NCBI GenBank assembly: GCA_025350695.1
Contig: JANXXI010000053.1
Span: 1 to 59,238 of the forward strand
Reading direction: 5' to 3'
DNA from: Acidobacteriota bacterium
Lineage (GTDB): Bacteria; Acidobacteriota; Terriglobia; Bryobacterales; Bryobacteraceae
Length of the DNA: 59,238 nt
Positions within the stretch are counted from its first letter, which is position 1; each line of letters opens with the position of its first letter. Shown one piece after another: positions 31,515 through 40,096 of this stretch. The notes under the pieces were generated by a model that worked only from the letters and a program-made list of their open reading frames with translations, was not told where the DNA came from and did not search any database. The translations under genes were made by a program, and so were the position numbers.

Positions 31515-32306
31515 TCAGAAAATAGTCAGTTCCACCGGAGCGCCGCTTGAACAACCCAGTCGCCGCGCAGCCGAATCCTGGTTGAGCGAAATCTCCAGGT
31601 AACCGGAACTTCCTTCGATGACATAGAACTCTCCCGGGTCGCATTCTGAATAATTCAGCGCCAGATGACGGACGGTTTCAAGGCCAACTACCATCTCGAA
31701 TGGCGCCGTTCGGATCGACGCAAAATCGGGGGCTTTAAAGTTGGTGATCATGTTGCCAAAGTGGTCTACTTTCAGAATGGTCCCGGTGAAGGTGCGGCGT
31801 GATGTTCGTGTTGGTTCAGGGATCGCCAATTGTAAGGGGTCGATGATTTTCGGACCGAGTTGGGCTGGCTTGACGCCTCTGGCCAAGTGGCCGGCAATAG
31901 GGGCGAAGATGTCTCGTCCATGAAAAGTCCGGCTTACCTGTTTGTTGAAAAACTTCGTATTGGTCAACTCGCGCGCCGACCATTTCACAGCGTCCCTCAT
32001 CACGAACGTCAACACCCCGTTGTCCGGGCCAATAAAATATTGGCCGCCGGCTTCGAGCAAAATCGGCCTCCGGGAACTGCCCACTCCCGGATCCACCACC
32101 ACAACATGAATGGTCTTCTTCGGCCAAAGTTTCCAGAACTCGCCGATGAAGAAAGCAGCCTCCACAATGTCAAACTTTTCCAATTGATGGCTGATATCCT
32201 CGATCTGCGCAAGCGGCGCCGTGGAGGCGATCACGCCTTTCATTGCGCCAATAAAATGATCCGTCAATCCGAAATCGGTAGTTAAAGTAATGAGTGCTTT
32301 GGGCAT
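31515..32306 (-). CDS. S-adenosyl-L-methionine hydroxide adenosyltransferase family protein (DUF62)
   Basis: 263 residues, full length. The family hydrolyses SAM to adenosine and methionine; related enzymes add fluoride or chloride. Seen: Leu-Thr-Thr-Asp-Phe-Gly-Leu-Thr-Asp near 7-15, Val-Val-Asp-Pro-Gly-Val-Gly near 70-76, Gly-Pro-Asp-Asn-Gly-Val-Leu near 93-99, Thr-Phe-His-Gly-Arg-Asp-Ile-Phe-Ala-Pro near 127-136 (the catalytic Arg/His/Asp region of hydroxide-type members), and Val-Asp-His-Phe-Gly-Asn-Met-Ile-Thr-Asn near 180-189. The His-x-Arg-Asp set favours the hydrolase, not a halogenase. The start codon is only 24 bases from that of the divergent cysteine desulfurase. Confidence 0.93.
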   Translation of the reverse strand: MPKALITLTTDFGLTDHFIGAMKGVIASTAPLAQIEDISHQLEKFDIVEAAFFIGEFWKLWPKKTIHVVVVDPGVGSSRRPILLEAGGQYFIGPDNGVLTFVMRDAVKWSARELTNTKFFNKQVSRTFHGRDIFAPIAGHLARGVKPAQLGPKIIDPLQLAIPEPTRTSRRTFTGTILKVDHFGNMITNFKAPDFASIRTAPFEMVVGLETVRHLALNYSECDPGEFYVIEGSSGYLEISLNQDSAARRLGCSSGAPVELTIF

Positions 32307-32329
32307 TGGTTGATAGAATTAAAGGAGAC

Positions 32330-33472
32330 GTGCCACGATTCTACTTTGATCATAATGCGACCACGCCCGTTTCGACGAACGTGCTCGAACTGTTTTCGAA
32401 GTGTCTCGCGGAATCTTATGGCAACGCCTCTAGTATTCATTATCACGGACAACAGTCGAAAATGTTACTGGAGCAGGCTCGGCGGCATACCGCGGCTTTG
32501 CTGCATGCCTCGCCGAAGGAAATCGTTTTCACCAGCGGCGGCACGGAAGCCGATAACCTCGCCATTTTCGGTACGATGCGTGGCAACGCGCGGCGGCATG
32601 CTGTCACAACGGTGATTGAGCATCCAGCCGTGTTGAACGCTTTTGCACAGCTGGAACGGGAAGGGGTGGCGGTCACCTATCTTCCGTGTGATCGGCAAGG
32701 GATGGTTTCCCCGCAAGCTGTGGCCGACGCGGTTAGCGCGAACACCGGGCTAGTAAGCGTGATGCATGCCAATAACGAACTAGGCACGGTTCAGGACATT
32801 GCCGCGATGGCGGCGATTGCCCAACAAACCGGCGCTGTGTTTCATTCCGATGGCGTGCAGGCCGCCGGAAAAATCTCCGTGGACACGGGGGCCTTAGGTG
32901 TGGATCTATATGCAATTAGCGGCCATAAATTCAACGCCCCGAAAGGGGTTGGCGCGCTTTTCGTGCGCAAGGGTGTTGAACTCAATGCCCAACAATTCGG
33001 TGGTATGCATGAGCAGGGCAAAAGAGCAGGTACGGAAAATGTTCCTGCATTGGCGGCGATGGGCCAAGCCGCGGAGAACGCGTTCTGTGCCGATTCCAGT
33101 CGGATCGGAGCGTTGCGCGATCAGTTGGAACATGGCATCAAGGAAAGAATTCCGGACTTGCAATTCAACGGTGTCAACGCGCCGCGTGTGCCCAACACGT
33201 TGAACGTTTGTTTTGACGGTATTGAAGGCGAGGCGATGGTGATCTCGCTTGACCTCAAGGGGTTTTCAGTTTCAAGCGGCGCCGCCTGTTCGTCTGGAGC
33301 CGTTGAGCCATCGCACGTCTTGCTCGCCATCGGGCTGACGCGGCAACAGGCCAAGTCGTCAATCCGTTTTTCGCTAGGGCTGGGCAATGACGAGGCTCAG
33401 GTGGATCAATTGATTGAAGCCGTGGCGGCTTCCTGTGCTCAGCTAAGGAGGTTGTCGCCCACATATGTCTAA
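32330..33472 (+). CDS. Cysteine desulfurase (NifS/IscS class)
   Basis: About 380 residues from GTG 32330, chosen because the conserved start Arg-Phe-Tyr-Phe-Asp-His-Asn-Ala-Thr-Thr-Pro follows at once and AAAGGAG precedes it, although only 2 bases separate them; GTG 32294 is the in-frame alternative. The PLP enzyme takes sulfur from cysteine. Seen: Thr-Ser-Gly-Gly-Thr-Glu-Ala-Asp-Asn, Asn-Asn-Glu-Leu-Gly-Thr, His-Ser-Asp-Gly-Val-Gln-Ala, PLP lysine in Ser-Gly-His-Lys-Phe-Asn-Ala-Pro-Lys-Gly, Arg-Ala-Gly-Thr-Glu-Asn-Val, and the persulfide Cys in Ser-Gly-Ala-Ala-Cys-Ser-Ser-Gly. It overlaps mnmA by 8 bases, so it likely supplies sulfur to tRNA thiolation. Confidence 0.93.
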   Translation: MPRFYFDHNATTPVSTNVLELFSKCLAESYGNASSIHYHGQQSKMLLEQARRHTAALLHASPKEIVFTSGGTEADNLAIFGTMRGNARRHAVTTVIEHPAVLNAFAQLEREGVAVTYLPCDRQGMVSPQAVADAVSANTGLVSVMHANNELGTVQDIAAMAAIAQQTGAVFHSDGVQAAGKISVDTGALGVDLYAISGHKFNAPKGVGALFVRKGVELNAQQFGGMHEQGKRAGTENVPALAAMGQAAENAFCADSSRIGALRDQLEHGIKERIPDLQFNGVNAPRVPNTLNVCFDGIEGEAMVISLDLKGFSVSSGAACSSGAVEPSHVLLAIGLTRQQAKSSIRFSLGLGNDEAQVDQLIEAVAASCAQLRRLSPTYV

Positions 33473-34571
33473 AGAACTAATTGCAGTAGCAATGAGCGGT
33501 GGCGTTGATTCGTCGGCCGTGGCTGCGATGATGAAACATCGTGGCGATAATATTGTTGGCCTCACCATGCAGCTATGGAATCAGCGCCGCCTGCCGGAGT
33601 TGGCCACCGGGGAGCAGTCCGGTCGCTGCTGTTCGATTGACGATGTTTACGACGCCCGGTACGTTGCGCAGTTGCTCGACATTCCCTACTACGTGGTCAA
33701 TTTCGAAGAGCAGTTTGAGAAGAGCGTGGTGAAGCCTTTCGTTGACGATTATCTTCACGGCCGTACGCCCATTCCTTGCACTCTGTGCAACAACTTCATC
33801 AAGTTTGATCAGTTTCTGGAAATGGCTGAAGGCGTTGGAGCGCGGAAAATCGCTACCGGCCACTATGCCCGGATTGTGCAGGATGACGAAACTGGCCGAT
33901 ATCAAATGCTGCGTAGCGTGGATTCGACGAAGGATCAAACGTACTTCCTTTGCGGATTGACGCAGCCGATGCTGGCCCGAACCATCTTTCCACTCGGCGG
34001 GCACAACAAGTCGGAGGTTCGCCAAATTGCTCGCGATCTTGGTTTGCCGGTGGCCGAGAAGAACGATAGCCAGGAAATTTGCTTCGTCCCCAATGGCGAC
34101 TATGCCGGATTTATCGACGCCTATCTGAAGGAGCAGGGAGCCGCGGCGCCCGATCTTGCCGGTGAGGTTGTGACTACCGATGGCAAGGTGATCGGTGAGC
34201 ATTCCGGTGTTCATAAATACACCGTCGGGCAGCGTCGAGGGCTTGGCATTGCCGCGCGTGACCCTCTTTATGTGATCTCAACCGAACCGCAATCCCGGCG
34301 AGTCGTCGTGGGTTCGAATGAAGATTTGTTGACGCCGAAGCTTGAGGCACGCGACGTGAACTGGATTTCCATTGCTGCAATTACCGAGCCGCGCCGTGCT
34401 CACGTTCGGATTCGCAACCGGCACATCCCGGCTGCGGCCACGATTTTGCCAACGTCTGATCCAAGCCGTGTGGCGGTGCATTTCGACGAACCGCAACGCG
34501 CTGTTACCCCAGGCCAGGGCGTGGTGATGTACGACCGGGATTTGGTGTTAGCCGGCGGCTGGATCGTATAG
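33465..34571 (+). CDS. mnmA: tRNA-specific 2-thiouridylase MnmA
   Basis: 368 residues. MnmA puts sulfur on C2 of U34 in tRNA-Lys, Glu and Gln. Seen: the PP-loop Met-Ser-Gly-Gly-Val-Asp-Ser-Ser near 10-17, Gly-Leu-Thr-Met-Gln-Leu-Trp, first catalytic Cys in Pro-Cys-Thr-Leu-Cys-Asn-Asn near 104-110, Lys-Ile-Ala-Thr-Gly-His-Tyr-Ala near 128-135, Lys-Asp-Gln-Thr-Tyr-Phe-Leu near 153-159, second catalytic Cys in Glu-Ile-Cys-Phe-Val-Pro near 203-208, and the Tyr-Thr-Val-Gly-Gln-Arg-Arg-Gly-Leu-Gly loop. It overlaps the upstream cysteine desulfurase by 8 bases, giving a natural sulfur-donor/acceptor pair. Confidence 0.96.
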   Translation: MSKELIAVAMSGGVDSSAVAAMMKHRGDNIVGLTMQLWNQRRLPELATGEQSGRCCSIDDVYDARYVAQLLDIPYYVVNFEEQFEKSVVKPFVDDYLHGRTPIPCTLCNNFIKFDQFLEMAEGVGARKIATGHYARIVQDDETGRYQMLRSVDSTKDQTYFLCGLTQPMLARTIFPLGGHNKSEVRQIARDLGLPVAEKNDSQEICFVPNGDYAGFIDAYLKEQGAAAPDLAGEVVTTDGKVIGEHSGVHKYTVGQRRGLGIAARDPLYVISTEPQSRRVVVGSNEDLLTPKLEARDVNWISIAAITEPRRAHVRIRNRHIPAAATILPTSDPSRVAVHFDEPQRAVTPGQGVVMYDRDLVLAGGWIV

Positions 34572-34575
34572 AACC

Positions 34576-35442
34576 GTGGCGTCTCGATCCGCTTTCCGTA
34601 ACTGGGCCGAATACATTGCTGTCCGTGCGGTTGTTGGTTCGGTGGCCGTCGCGCCGAGCCTCGCTCGATTCTACCTACGCATCCTGGATCGCGTTGTACC
34701 AAAGCTCCGGCGAGTGGCTAGCCGAAATCTTTCCATGACCCGGATGCCTGCTTCGACTTCAGATGAGGTCTTCGCGTCACTGGCCCTCATGCTGGGCAGC
34801 TTCTCGCAGTTTCCAAAAATCACGAAAGTCAATGTAGCTCAGTACATACGCTACGAAGGTTTCGAACATTTTGAGCGAGCCTTGGCCAAAGGCAAAGGCG
34901 TCCTGTTTGCCACCGCTCATCTTGGCAATTGGGAGTTGAGCGCTTTCGCCCATGCGCTGATGGCCCAACCAATGCATGTGGTGGTGAGGCCTTTAGACAA
35001 TCCTTTGCTCGATGCTTTCGTTGAGAGGCGACGATCCCTATCGGGCAACACGATTCTGAGCAAACGGGATTTCATGCGAGGCATCCTAAAAGCGCTGCAT
35101 GCCAATCAGGCCGTCGGTGTTTTGGTGGATCAGAATGTGGGCCTAGACGGAGGCGTGTTCGTGGATTTCTTTGGGCTGAAGGCTTGCGTAAGCCCGGTGT
35201 TCGCGAAGCTTGCCGCTCGAACCGGCGCAACTGTTATTCCTGGGTTCGCGGTGTGGAAGGACCGGGAACAAAAATACGTCTTGAAGTTTTACCCGCCGGT
35301 CGAAATTGGCGGCGAGGCGACCGAAGATACACAGCGGATCCAAGCCGCAGTGGAATTGGCGATTCGCGAATTTCCTGGCCAATGGCTTTGGATCCATCGC
35401 CGTTGGAAAACCAGGCCGCCTGGGGAGCCATCAATTTACTGA
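34576..35442 (+). CDS. LpxL/HtrB-type lysophospholipid (lipid A) acyltransferase
   Basis: 288 residues from GTG 34576, 4 bases after mnmA. The acyltransferase box His115-Leu-Gly-Asn-Trp-Glu120 is the LpxL/LpxM His-x4-Glu catalytic pair. A membrane-anchoring N-terminus (about 12-35), Val-Val-Arg-Pro-Leu-Asp-Asn-Pro-Leu-Leu near 136-145, Leu-Val-Asp-Gln-Asn and Trp-Leu-Trp-Ile-His-Arg-Arg-Trp-Lys near the C-terminus are also typical. It adds a secondary acyl chain to a lipid A precursor at the inner membrane. LpxD at 46.2 kb supports a lipid A pathway in this cell. Another acyl acceptor, such as an ornithine lipid, cannot be excluded. Confidence 0.87.
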   Translation: MASRSAFRNWAEYIAVRAVVGSVAVAPSLARFYLRILDRVVPKLRRVASRNLSMTRMPASTSDEVFASLALMLGSFSQFPKITKVNVAQYIRYEGFEHFERALAKGKGVLFATAHLGNWELSAFAHALMAQPMHVVVRPLDNPLLDAFVERRRSLSGNTILSKRDFMRGILKALHANQAVGVLVDQNVGLDGGVFVDFFGLKACVSPVFAKLAARTGATVIPGFAVWKDREQKYVLKFYPPVEIGGEATEDTQRIQAAVELAIREFPGQWLWIHRRWKTRPPGEPSIY

Positions 35443-35474
35443 GGGCGGCGAGAGCGATAGAATGGGTGCTCACT

Positions 35475-37418
35475 ATGTGGAAATTTCTCCTTCTATCGAT
35501 TTGCACCCTGTCGGCACTCGCTCAAGACCGGCCAGTGCCCCCGCCCGGAATTGCTGTGTCCGCCGAGGATCGAGCAGTGCTCGAAAAGGGCCTCGCCGAA
35601 CTTACGTCGATGGTCAGCGCAACGGCGCAACATCCCCTATCGCCTGATGTGAAAGTGATCAGCGAAGCCGTGCGATTTGCCCTCACCTACAACGAATTCT
35701 TCAATGCGGCTGACATTCAAAAGGCCAAGGATCTGCTGAAGACCGGCATGGCGCGAGCAAAGTCGCTGGAAAAAGGCGCGGCCCCTTGGGCGGCTCAAAA
35801 CGGCCTGATCATGCGTGGCTACGTCTCGAAGATCGATGGCAGCGTCCAGCCCTATGGGCTGTTGGTTCCGCCGGAGTGGTCGCCCAATTCCGGCAAGAAG
35901 TGGCGCCTGGATACCTGGTTCCACGGTCGCGGCGAAACCCTGAGTGAAGTGAATTTCCTGACCTCGAAGGTCGGTGAATTTACGCCTCCTGAAACGTTCG
36001 TCCTTTACCTTTACGGCCGCTACTGCAACGCCAACAAGTTTGCGGGCGAGGTGGATTTATTCGAAGCGCTGGCGGACGTAAAGAAGCATTATCGCATCGA
36101 CGACAATCGCATCGTGATTCGCGGATTCTCCATGGGCGGTGCTTCGGTATGGCATTTCGCGGCCCATTATCCGGGGCATTGGGCCGCAGCCGCGCCCGGC
36201 GCCGGCTTCAGCGAATCCGCCGAATTTCTCAAGATTCCGGCAGCGGAACGGGCCCTGATGCCCGATTGGGAAAAAAAGCTGTGGCGCATGTACGACGCTA
36301 CTGAGTACGCTGCCAACTTTTACAACGTGCCGTTGGTTGCCTATAGCGGGGAAATCGATGGTCAGAAGCAGGCTGCCGATCTGATGGCGAAATACTTAGC
36401 CCAAGAGGGGATGAGCATGACGCACGTCATTGGGCCGAAGACTCCGCACCGCTATCATCCTGATTCGAAGATTGAGATCAACCGGCGCCTGGATGCCATA
36501 GCGGAGAAGGGAAGGGACCCTTACCCCCGGCGGCTTCGCTTTACTACCTTCACCTTGGCCTATAACCGCAACAGGTGGCTGATTGTCGATGGCATGGGTC
36601 AACACTGGGAACGCGCTCAACTGGACGCGGAAATCAATGGCGAAAAGGGCGTCAATGTGAAGACGTCGAACGTTACTGCCTTTACTTTGAACTTCGGCCC
36701 TGGTGGCGCGCCGCTTGACCCCACCGTTCAACCGGAAGTGAAAATCGACGGGCAAACCGTTCGGGCGAAGGGCATTGAGACGGATCGCAGTTGGATCGCG
36801 CATTTTCGAAATGACGGAGGTAGATGGGTGGTATCGGAAACGGCTGGGATGGAGGGAGTCGCCAAGCGCCACGGACTGCAAGGCCCGATTGACGATGCCT
36901 TCCGCAACAGCTTCATCATGGTTACGCCAACCGGTTCGCCCATGGCTTCGGCCGCTGTTACTGAACGGATCGCCGCCGAACAAACTCGCGCGATTAAGGA
37001 ATGGAGAAAGCAATTCCGGGGCGATGCCCGTGTGAAGACCGATGCCGAAATCACCGACGCTGAAATTGCTTCCTCTAATCTTGTGCTCTGGGGCGATCCG
37101 CAGAGCAACAAAATCCTGGCTCGGATTGCGGACAAACTTCCGTTGAAATGGGGCGTCGATGGCGTTCTGGCCGCGGGCAAGAAGTTCGACGCAGCAACCA
37201 ACATGCCAATTTTCACCTACCCGAATCCGCTGAATCCGAAGAAATACGTGGTGATCAACAGCGGCTTCACGTTCCGCGAATTCGACTATTTGAACAACGC
37301 ACGGCAGATTTCAAAGTTGCCCGATTGGGCGGTGATCGACGTGACGACCGCGGCCGATGGGCGGCATCCCGGTAAGATTGCCGCCGGCGGGTTCTTCAAC
37401 GAATCGTGGAAATGGTAA
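35475..37418 (+). CDS. Secreted alpha/beta-hydrolase (prolyl-oligopeptidase-like)
   Basis: 647 residues from ATG 35475, taken because a clean signal peptide (Trp-Lys-Phe-Leu-Leu-Leu-Ser-Ile-Cys-Thr, cleaved after Ala-Leu-Ala near 17) starts there; the open frame reaches far upstream inside lpxL antisense-like junk. The catalytic region holds the nucleophile elbow Gly-Phe-Ser219-Met-Gly-Gly near 217-222 after Ile-Asp-Asp-Asn-Arg-Ile-Val, as in dipeptidyl- and esterase-type hydrolases, with His in Pro-His-Arg-Tyr-His-Pro near 320 as candidate acid/base partner. The last 250 residues are beta-rich and may be a second hydrolase-like or jelly-roll module. Substrate unknown. Its stop is 1 base from the convergent NTF2-like gene. 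Confidence 0.8.
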   Translation: MWKFLLLSICTLSALAQDRPVPPPGIAVSAEDRAVLEKGLAELTSMVSATAQHPLSPDVKVISEAVRFALTYNEFFNAADIQKAKDLLKTGMARAKSLEKGAAPWAAQNGLIMRGYVSKIDGSVQPYGLLVPPEWSPNSGKKWRLDTWFHGRGETLSEVNFLTSKVGEFTPPETFVLYLYGRYCNANKFAGEVDLFEALADVKKHYRIDDNRIVIRGFSMGGASVWHFAAHYPGHWAAAAPGAGFSESAEFLKIPAAERALMPDWEKKLWRMYDATEYAANFYNVPLVAYSGEIDGQKQAADLMAKYLAQEGMSMTHVIGPKTPHRYHPDSKIEINRRLDAIAEKGRDPYPRRLRFTTFTLAYNRNRWLIVDGMGQHWERAQLDAEINGEKGVNVKTSNVTAFTLNFGPGGAPLDPTVQPEVKIDGQTVRAKGIETDRSWIAHFRNDGGRWVVSETAGMEGVAKRHGLQGPIDDAFRNSFIMVTPTGSPMASAAVTERIAAEQTRAIKEWRKQFRGDARVKTDAEITDAEIASSNLVLWGDPQSNKILARIADKLPLKWGVDGVLAAGKKFDAATNMPIFTYPNPLNPKKYVVINSGFTFREFDYLNNARQISKLPDWAVIDVTTAADGRHPGKIAAGGFFNESWKW

Positions 37419-37419
37419 T

Positions 37420-37848
37420 TTATTTCGCCAGCCGCAAGGACTGATGAGCGACTAATTGCCAACGGCCCGCTTTATAGACCCACACGTGAATGATATGCAG
37501 GTGGGCCGGCCCAACCACGCCTTTCTGGTCGGTCACAATTTGAATATCGCCATCGAGCACGGCCGTGTCTCCATAAAGGCGCACGGTCATTTGCTCGTGG
37601 TCGATCTTCGTGTATTTGCGGACGCCGTTCGACAGATTTTCTATGAAGGCGGCCTTGCCGTCCTTGTCGCCGGTTGAGTGGGTGTAGATCAAATCGTCCG
37701 CCAGCACTTTGTTCAAAGCGGCTTTGTCGTTTTTTACGGTTGCCGAAGCCCAAAGTTTATCGGCTGCCTTAACAGCATCGGCGGTCTTGGCATCCGCTGC
37801 GAGAATGGGCAGGGATGCGACGAGCGTAAGAATCAGTAGTTGTTTCAT
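37420..37848 (-). CDS. Exported NTF2-like (DUF4440/SnoaL-type) protein
   Basis: 142 residues with a signal peptide (about 1-18, ending Leu-Ala-Ala-Asp). The mature protein has the cystatin/NTF2 cone pattern: a long first helix (Ala-Asp-Lys-Leu-Trp-Ala-Ser-Ala), Leu-Ala-Asp-Asp-Leu-Ile-Tyr-Thr-His-Ser-Thr-Gly near 49-60, Arg-Leu-Tyr-Gly-Asp-Thr-Ala-Val-Leu-Asp-Gly, then a final His-Ile-Ile-His-Val-Trp-Val-Tyr-Lys-Ala-Gly-Arg-Trp-Gln-Leu-Val-Ala-His-Gln. The last element is the most conserved part of DUF4440. These periplasmic proteins bind small molecules or act as simple isomerases or hydrolases; no function can be fixed here. Convergent with the hydrolase, 1 base apart. Confidence 0.82.
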   Translation of the reverse strand: MKQLLILTLVASLPILAADAKTADAVKAADKLWASATVKNDKAALNKVLADDLIYTHSTGDKDGKAAFIENLSNGVRKYTKIDHEQMTVRLYGDTAVLDGDIQIVTDQKGVVGPAHLHIIHVWVYKAGRWQLVAHQSLRLAK

Positions 37849-37870
37849 GTCAGTAACTATTCTAGTCTGA

Positions 37871-39082
37871 TCACTCGTAGCGGAGCGCTTCGGTAGGGTT
37901 CAATTTTGCGGCGCGGCTGGCTGGTAAGAGACCGAAGACTACTCCGACCGTAAGCGATACGCCGAACGCCACGGCCACGGACATGCCGGAAATCGGTATG
38001 TCGATTCCGGAAACCAGCGCGGCGATCCAGGGAATGCCAACGCCTAGTAAGATGCCCACCATTCCACCGGCCAGGCTGATGATCACAGCCTCGGCCAAGA
38101 ACTGCAAAAGCACGGCCCTTCGAGGAGCGCCGAGGGACATCCGCAAGCCTATTTCCTTCGTCCTTTCGGTGACCGTGACCAGCATGATGTTCATGATTCC
38201 GATCCCGGAAATGAGTAAGGCAATGGCGCTGACCATCATTAGCACCAGCGTCAGAATTAGGGAAATTTGCTTAGCGGCATCGAGAATGGCTTTCAGACTA
38301 TCGACGTAATATTTGGCTCCGGGCCTGTGTCTTGATTCGAGAATCTGCTTGATGCGGACCATCGCCGATTCCACATCTTCCGGATCGCGCACTTGCACGT
38401 ACATCGGATCGATGCGTTCCTCCGGCGTAAAATAACGCAGCACTGTGATTGGCGTGAGGATCGTTTCGGTCTGGATTTCCGACAGTCCGTAGCTTTCGGT
38501 CTTTTCCTTGAATGTGCCGACGACGGTGAATTGCAGGCCATGGAGCTTAATGATTTGTCCCAGCGCCGCTTGGCGCCCGCCGTACATACGTTTCGCCAGC
38601 CGCTCTGTGAGACATGCCACCCGCCGCCGCATCGTGATATCGTCCGCGCTCATGAACCGCCCTGCCAGCAAAACCAAGTTGCGCACAGGCGCGTAGAATT
38701 CGTCCGACCCGATGATGGAGATGTCTTGCTCCTTACCTTGAATCATGATGCGATCGCCGCTGTTCATGATTCCGGTAGCCGCAATAATGCGAGGGCCGAG
38801 GGCTTGGCGCATGGCTTCCACGTCGGCGATTTTCACGTAATCGGCATCCACAACCGACCCTCCGGTGCGGTTGCCAACCTGGTAATAGGCGAAGACTACA
38901 TTGGAGCCCAATCCGCGGATCTGTTCCAGAATATAGTCGCGGCTGGTGATGGAAATGGTGACGACTAAAATGACCGATGCGTTGCCGATCATCAGGCCAA
39001 GTGCGGTAAGAAAAGTTCGAACCTTGTTAGCTCGTAGGGCGTTCAGACTGAAACGGAGCAGATCCGCGCTGAAGTAATTCAC
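37871..39082 (-). CDS. MacB-like ABC transporter permease
   Basis: 403 residues: one N-terminal membrane helix (Leu-Thr-Ala-Leu-Gly-Leu-Met-Ile-Gly-Asn-Ala-Ser-Val-Ile-Leu-Val near 28-43), a periplasmic domain of about 220 residues (MacB_PCD type), and three C-terminal FtsX helices with the conserved Thr-Glu-Arg-Thr-Lys-Glu-Ile-Gly-Leu-Arg-Met-Ser-Leu-Gly-Ala near 302-316. Such permeases drive mechanotransmission to an outer-membrane partner for export of peptides, lipids or drugs. No ATPase or membrane-fusion gene is adjacent, so its partners must be elsewhere. Starts 4 bases after the TPR gene stop. Confidence 0.88.
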   Translation of the reverse strand: MNYFSADLLRFSLNALRANKVRTFLTALGLMIGNASVILVVTISITSRDYILEQIRGLGSNVVFAYYQVGNRTGGSVVDADYVKIADVEAMRQALGPRIIAATGIMNSGDRIMIQGKEQDISIIGSDEFYAPVRNLVLLAGRFMSADDITMRRRVACLTERLAKRMYGGRQAALGQIIKLHGLQFTVVGTFKEKTESYGLSEIQTETILTPITVLRYFTPEERIDPMYVQVRDPEDVESAMVRIKQILESRHRPGAKYYVDSLKAILDAAKQISLILTLVLMMVSAIALLISGIGIMNIMLVTVTERTKEIGLRMSLGAPRRAVLLQFLAEAVIISLAGGMVGILLGVGIPWIAALVSGIDIPISGMSVAVAFGVSLTVGVVFGLLPASRAAKLNPTEALRYE

Positions 39083-39086
39083 CTGA

Positions 39087-39980
39087 TCAAGCGCCGTTTT
39101 CCGCGCGACGCAAAAGCTTTTCAGCTTCCTGGCGCGAAGGCAGGTCAGGGGTGAGAGGCGAATTCATGTAGACCCGCAATAATCGTTTCGCTTCGTCCAA
39201 ATCCCTTTTCGTGTTGATCAGCGAGTTTGCTTTTTCGTACGTGACTTTGGGATCGTTCGGGGCCAGGGTTTCGGCCTGTTTGAATAGGTCGTCCCCTTCC
39301 TTCACTTTACCTTGGCGAAAGAGGAACTTTGCTAGATCGATGACGCGCCCCACTTGGCGCGGGGCCAACTCCATGGCGCGCCGGAACTGTTGTTCGGCCG
39401 TCGAAAATTGCTTTTTCTTTTCGGCAATTTGAGCTTGGGCGTAATGGAATTCCGCGGAGTCCACTGCTTTTATCTTGGGGAGTAAATCAGCGGCTTTATC
39501 CAAACCGCCGCCCAGAAATCCAGGCGCCTGTATATAGTAATCGAGCAGATCGCTGAGGGCTTCTCCGTTGGTTGGATCTAACTGCACCGCCTTTTCAAAA
39601 TACTGCCGCGCTTTGGCGGCATGTCCAGGAGCTGTGAGCGGATTTGCGGATTCAGCCCGCCGCCCATATGCTCTGGCAAGCCACAAGTTGTACTCCGACT
39701 TCTCCGGGTCGGATACAACGGTATTTTGGAATACTTCCGACGCTTTCTTGAACACTCCCTGCATGTAATAGCTCTTTCCTAAGAGGAGGTTTGCTTGTGG
39801 GGACCTGGATGGTACGGCGAGCAGGGTATCAATCGCGGTTTTATAATCGGTGCGGTTGTAGGCTTTCGTTGCTCGCGTCAAGGGTTCTGGCGAGGCGGAA
39901 GCTGCTTGGGCGATGGAGCCTGCAACGATTGCGGAAATGATCCACTTCTTTATTACTTGAAACAATTGCATCCTCTTCAA
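39087..39980 (-). CDS. Exported tetratricopeptide repeat protein
   Basis: 297 residues with a signal peptide (about 1-27, ending Ala-Gln-Ala-Ala-Ser-Ala). The mature part is almost entirely TPR helices: Ala-Asn-Leu-Leu-Leu-Gly-Lys-Ser-Tyr-Tyr, Ala-Arg-Gln-Tyr-Phe-Glu-Lys-Ala-Val-Gln-Leu-Asp-Pro-Thr-Asn-Gly-Glu-Ala, Ala-Glu-Gln-Gln-Phe-Arg-Arg-Ala-Met-Glu-Leu-Ala-Pro and similar, about six repeats. Such scaffolds hold protein partners in the periplasm. It lies 4 bases before the MacB-like permease and may be an accessory of that system. The 241-base gap upstream holds two nested inverted repeats. Confidence 0.87.
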   Translation of the reverse strand: MKRMQLFQVIKKWIISAIVAGSIAQAASASPEPLTRATKAYNRTDYKTAIDTLLAVPSRSPQANLLLGKSYYMQGVFKKASEVFQNTVVSDPEKSEYNLWLARAYGRRAESANPLTAPGHAAKARQYFEKAVQLDPTNGEALSDLLDYYIQAPGFLGGGLDKAADLLPKIKAVDSAEFHYAQAQIAEKKKQFSTAEQQFRRAMELAPRQVGRVIDLAKFLFRQGKVKEGDDLFKQAETLAPNDPKVTYEKANSLINTKRDLDEAKRLLRVYMNSPLTPDLPSRQEAEKLLRRAENGA

Positions 39981-40096
39981 TTTTAACCTGATCCAAATCT
40001 GAGCAGGGCGTTGGGGCCGCCCGCCGAATAAGCTTCTACCTTAGTGTGATGCACTTACCGCGATGGGCGATTCGCACTTTCTTCTCTCGTATATTA

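Noticed and set aside
35184-35474. N-terminal extension of the secreted hydrolase frame
   Set aside because: Arg/Gly-rich, overlaps the acyltransferase gene in another frame; a signal peptide starts cleanly at 35475.
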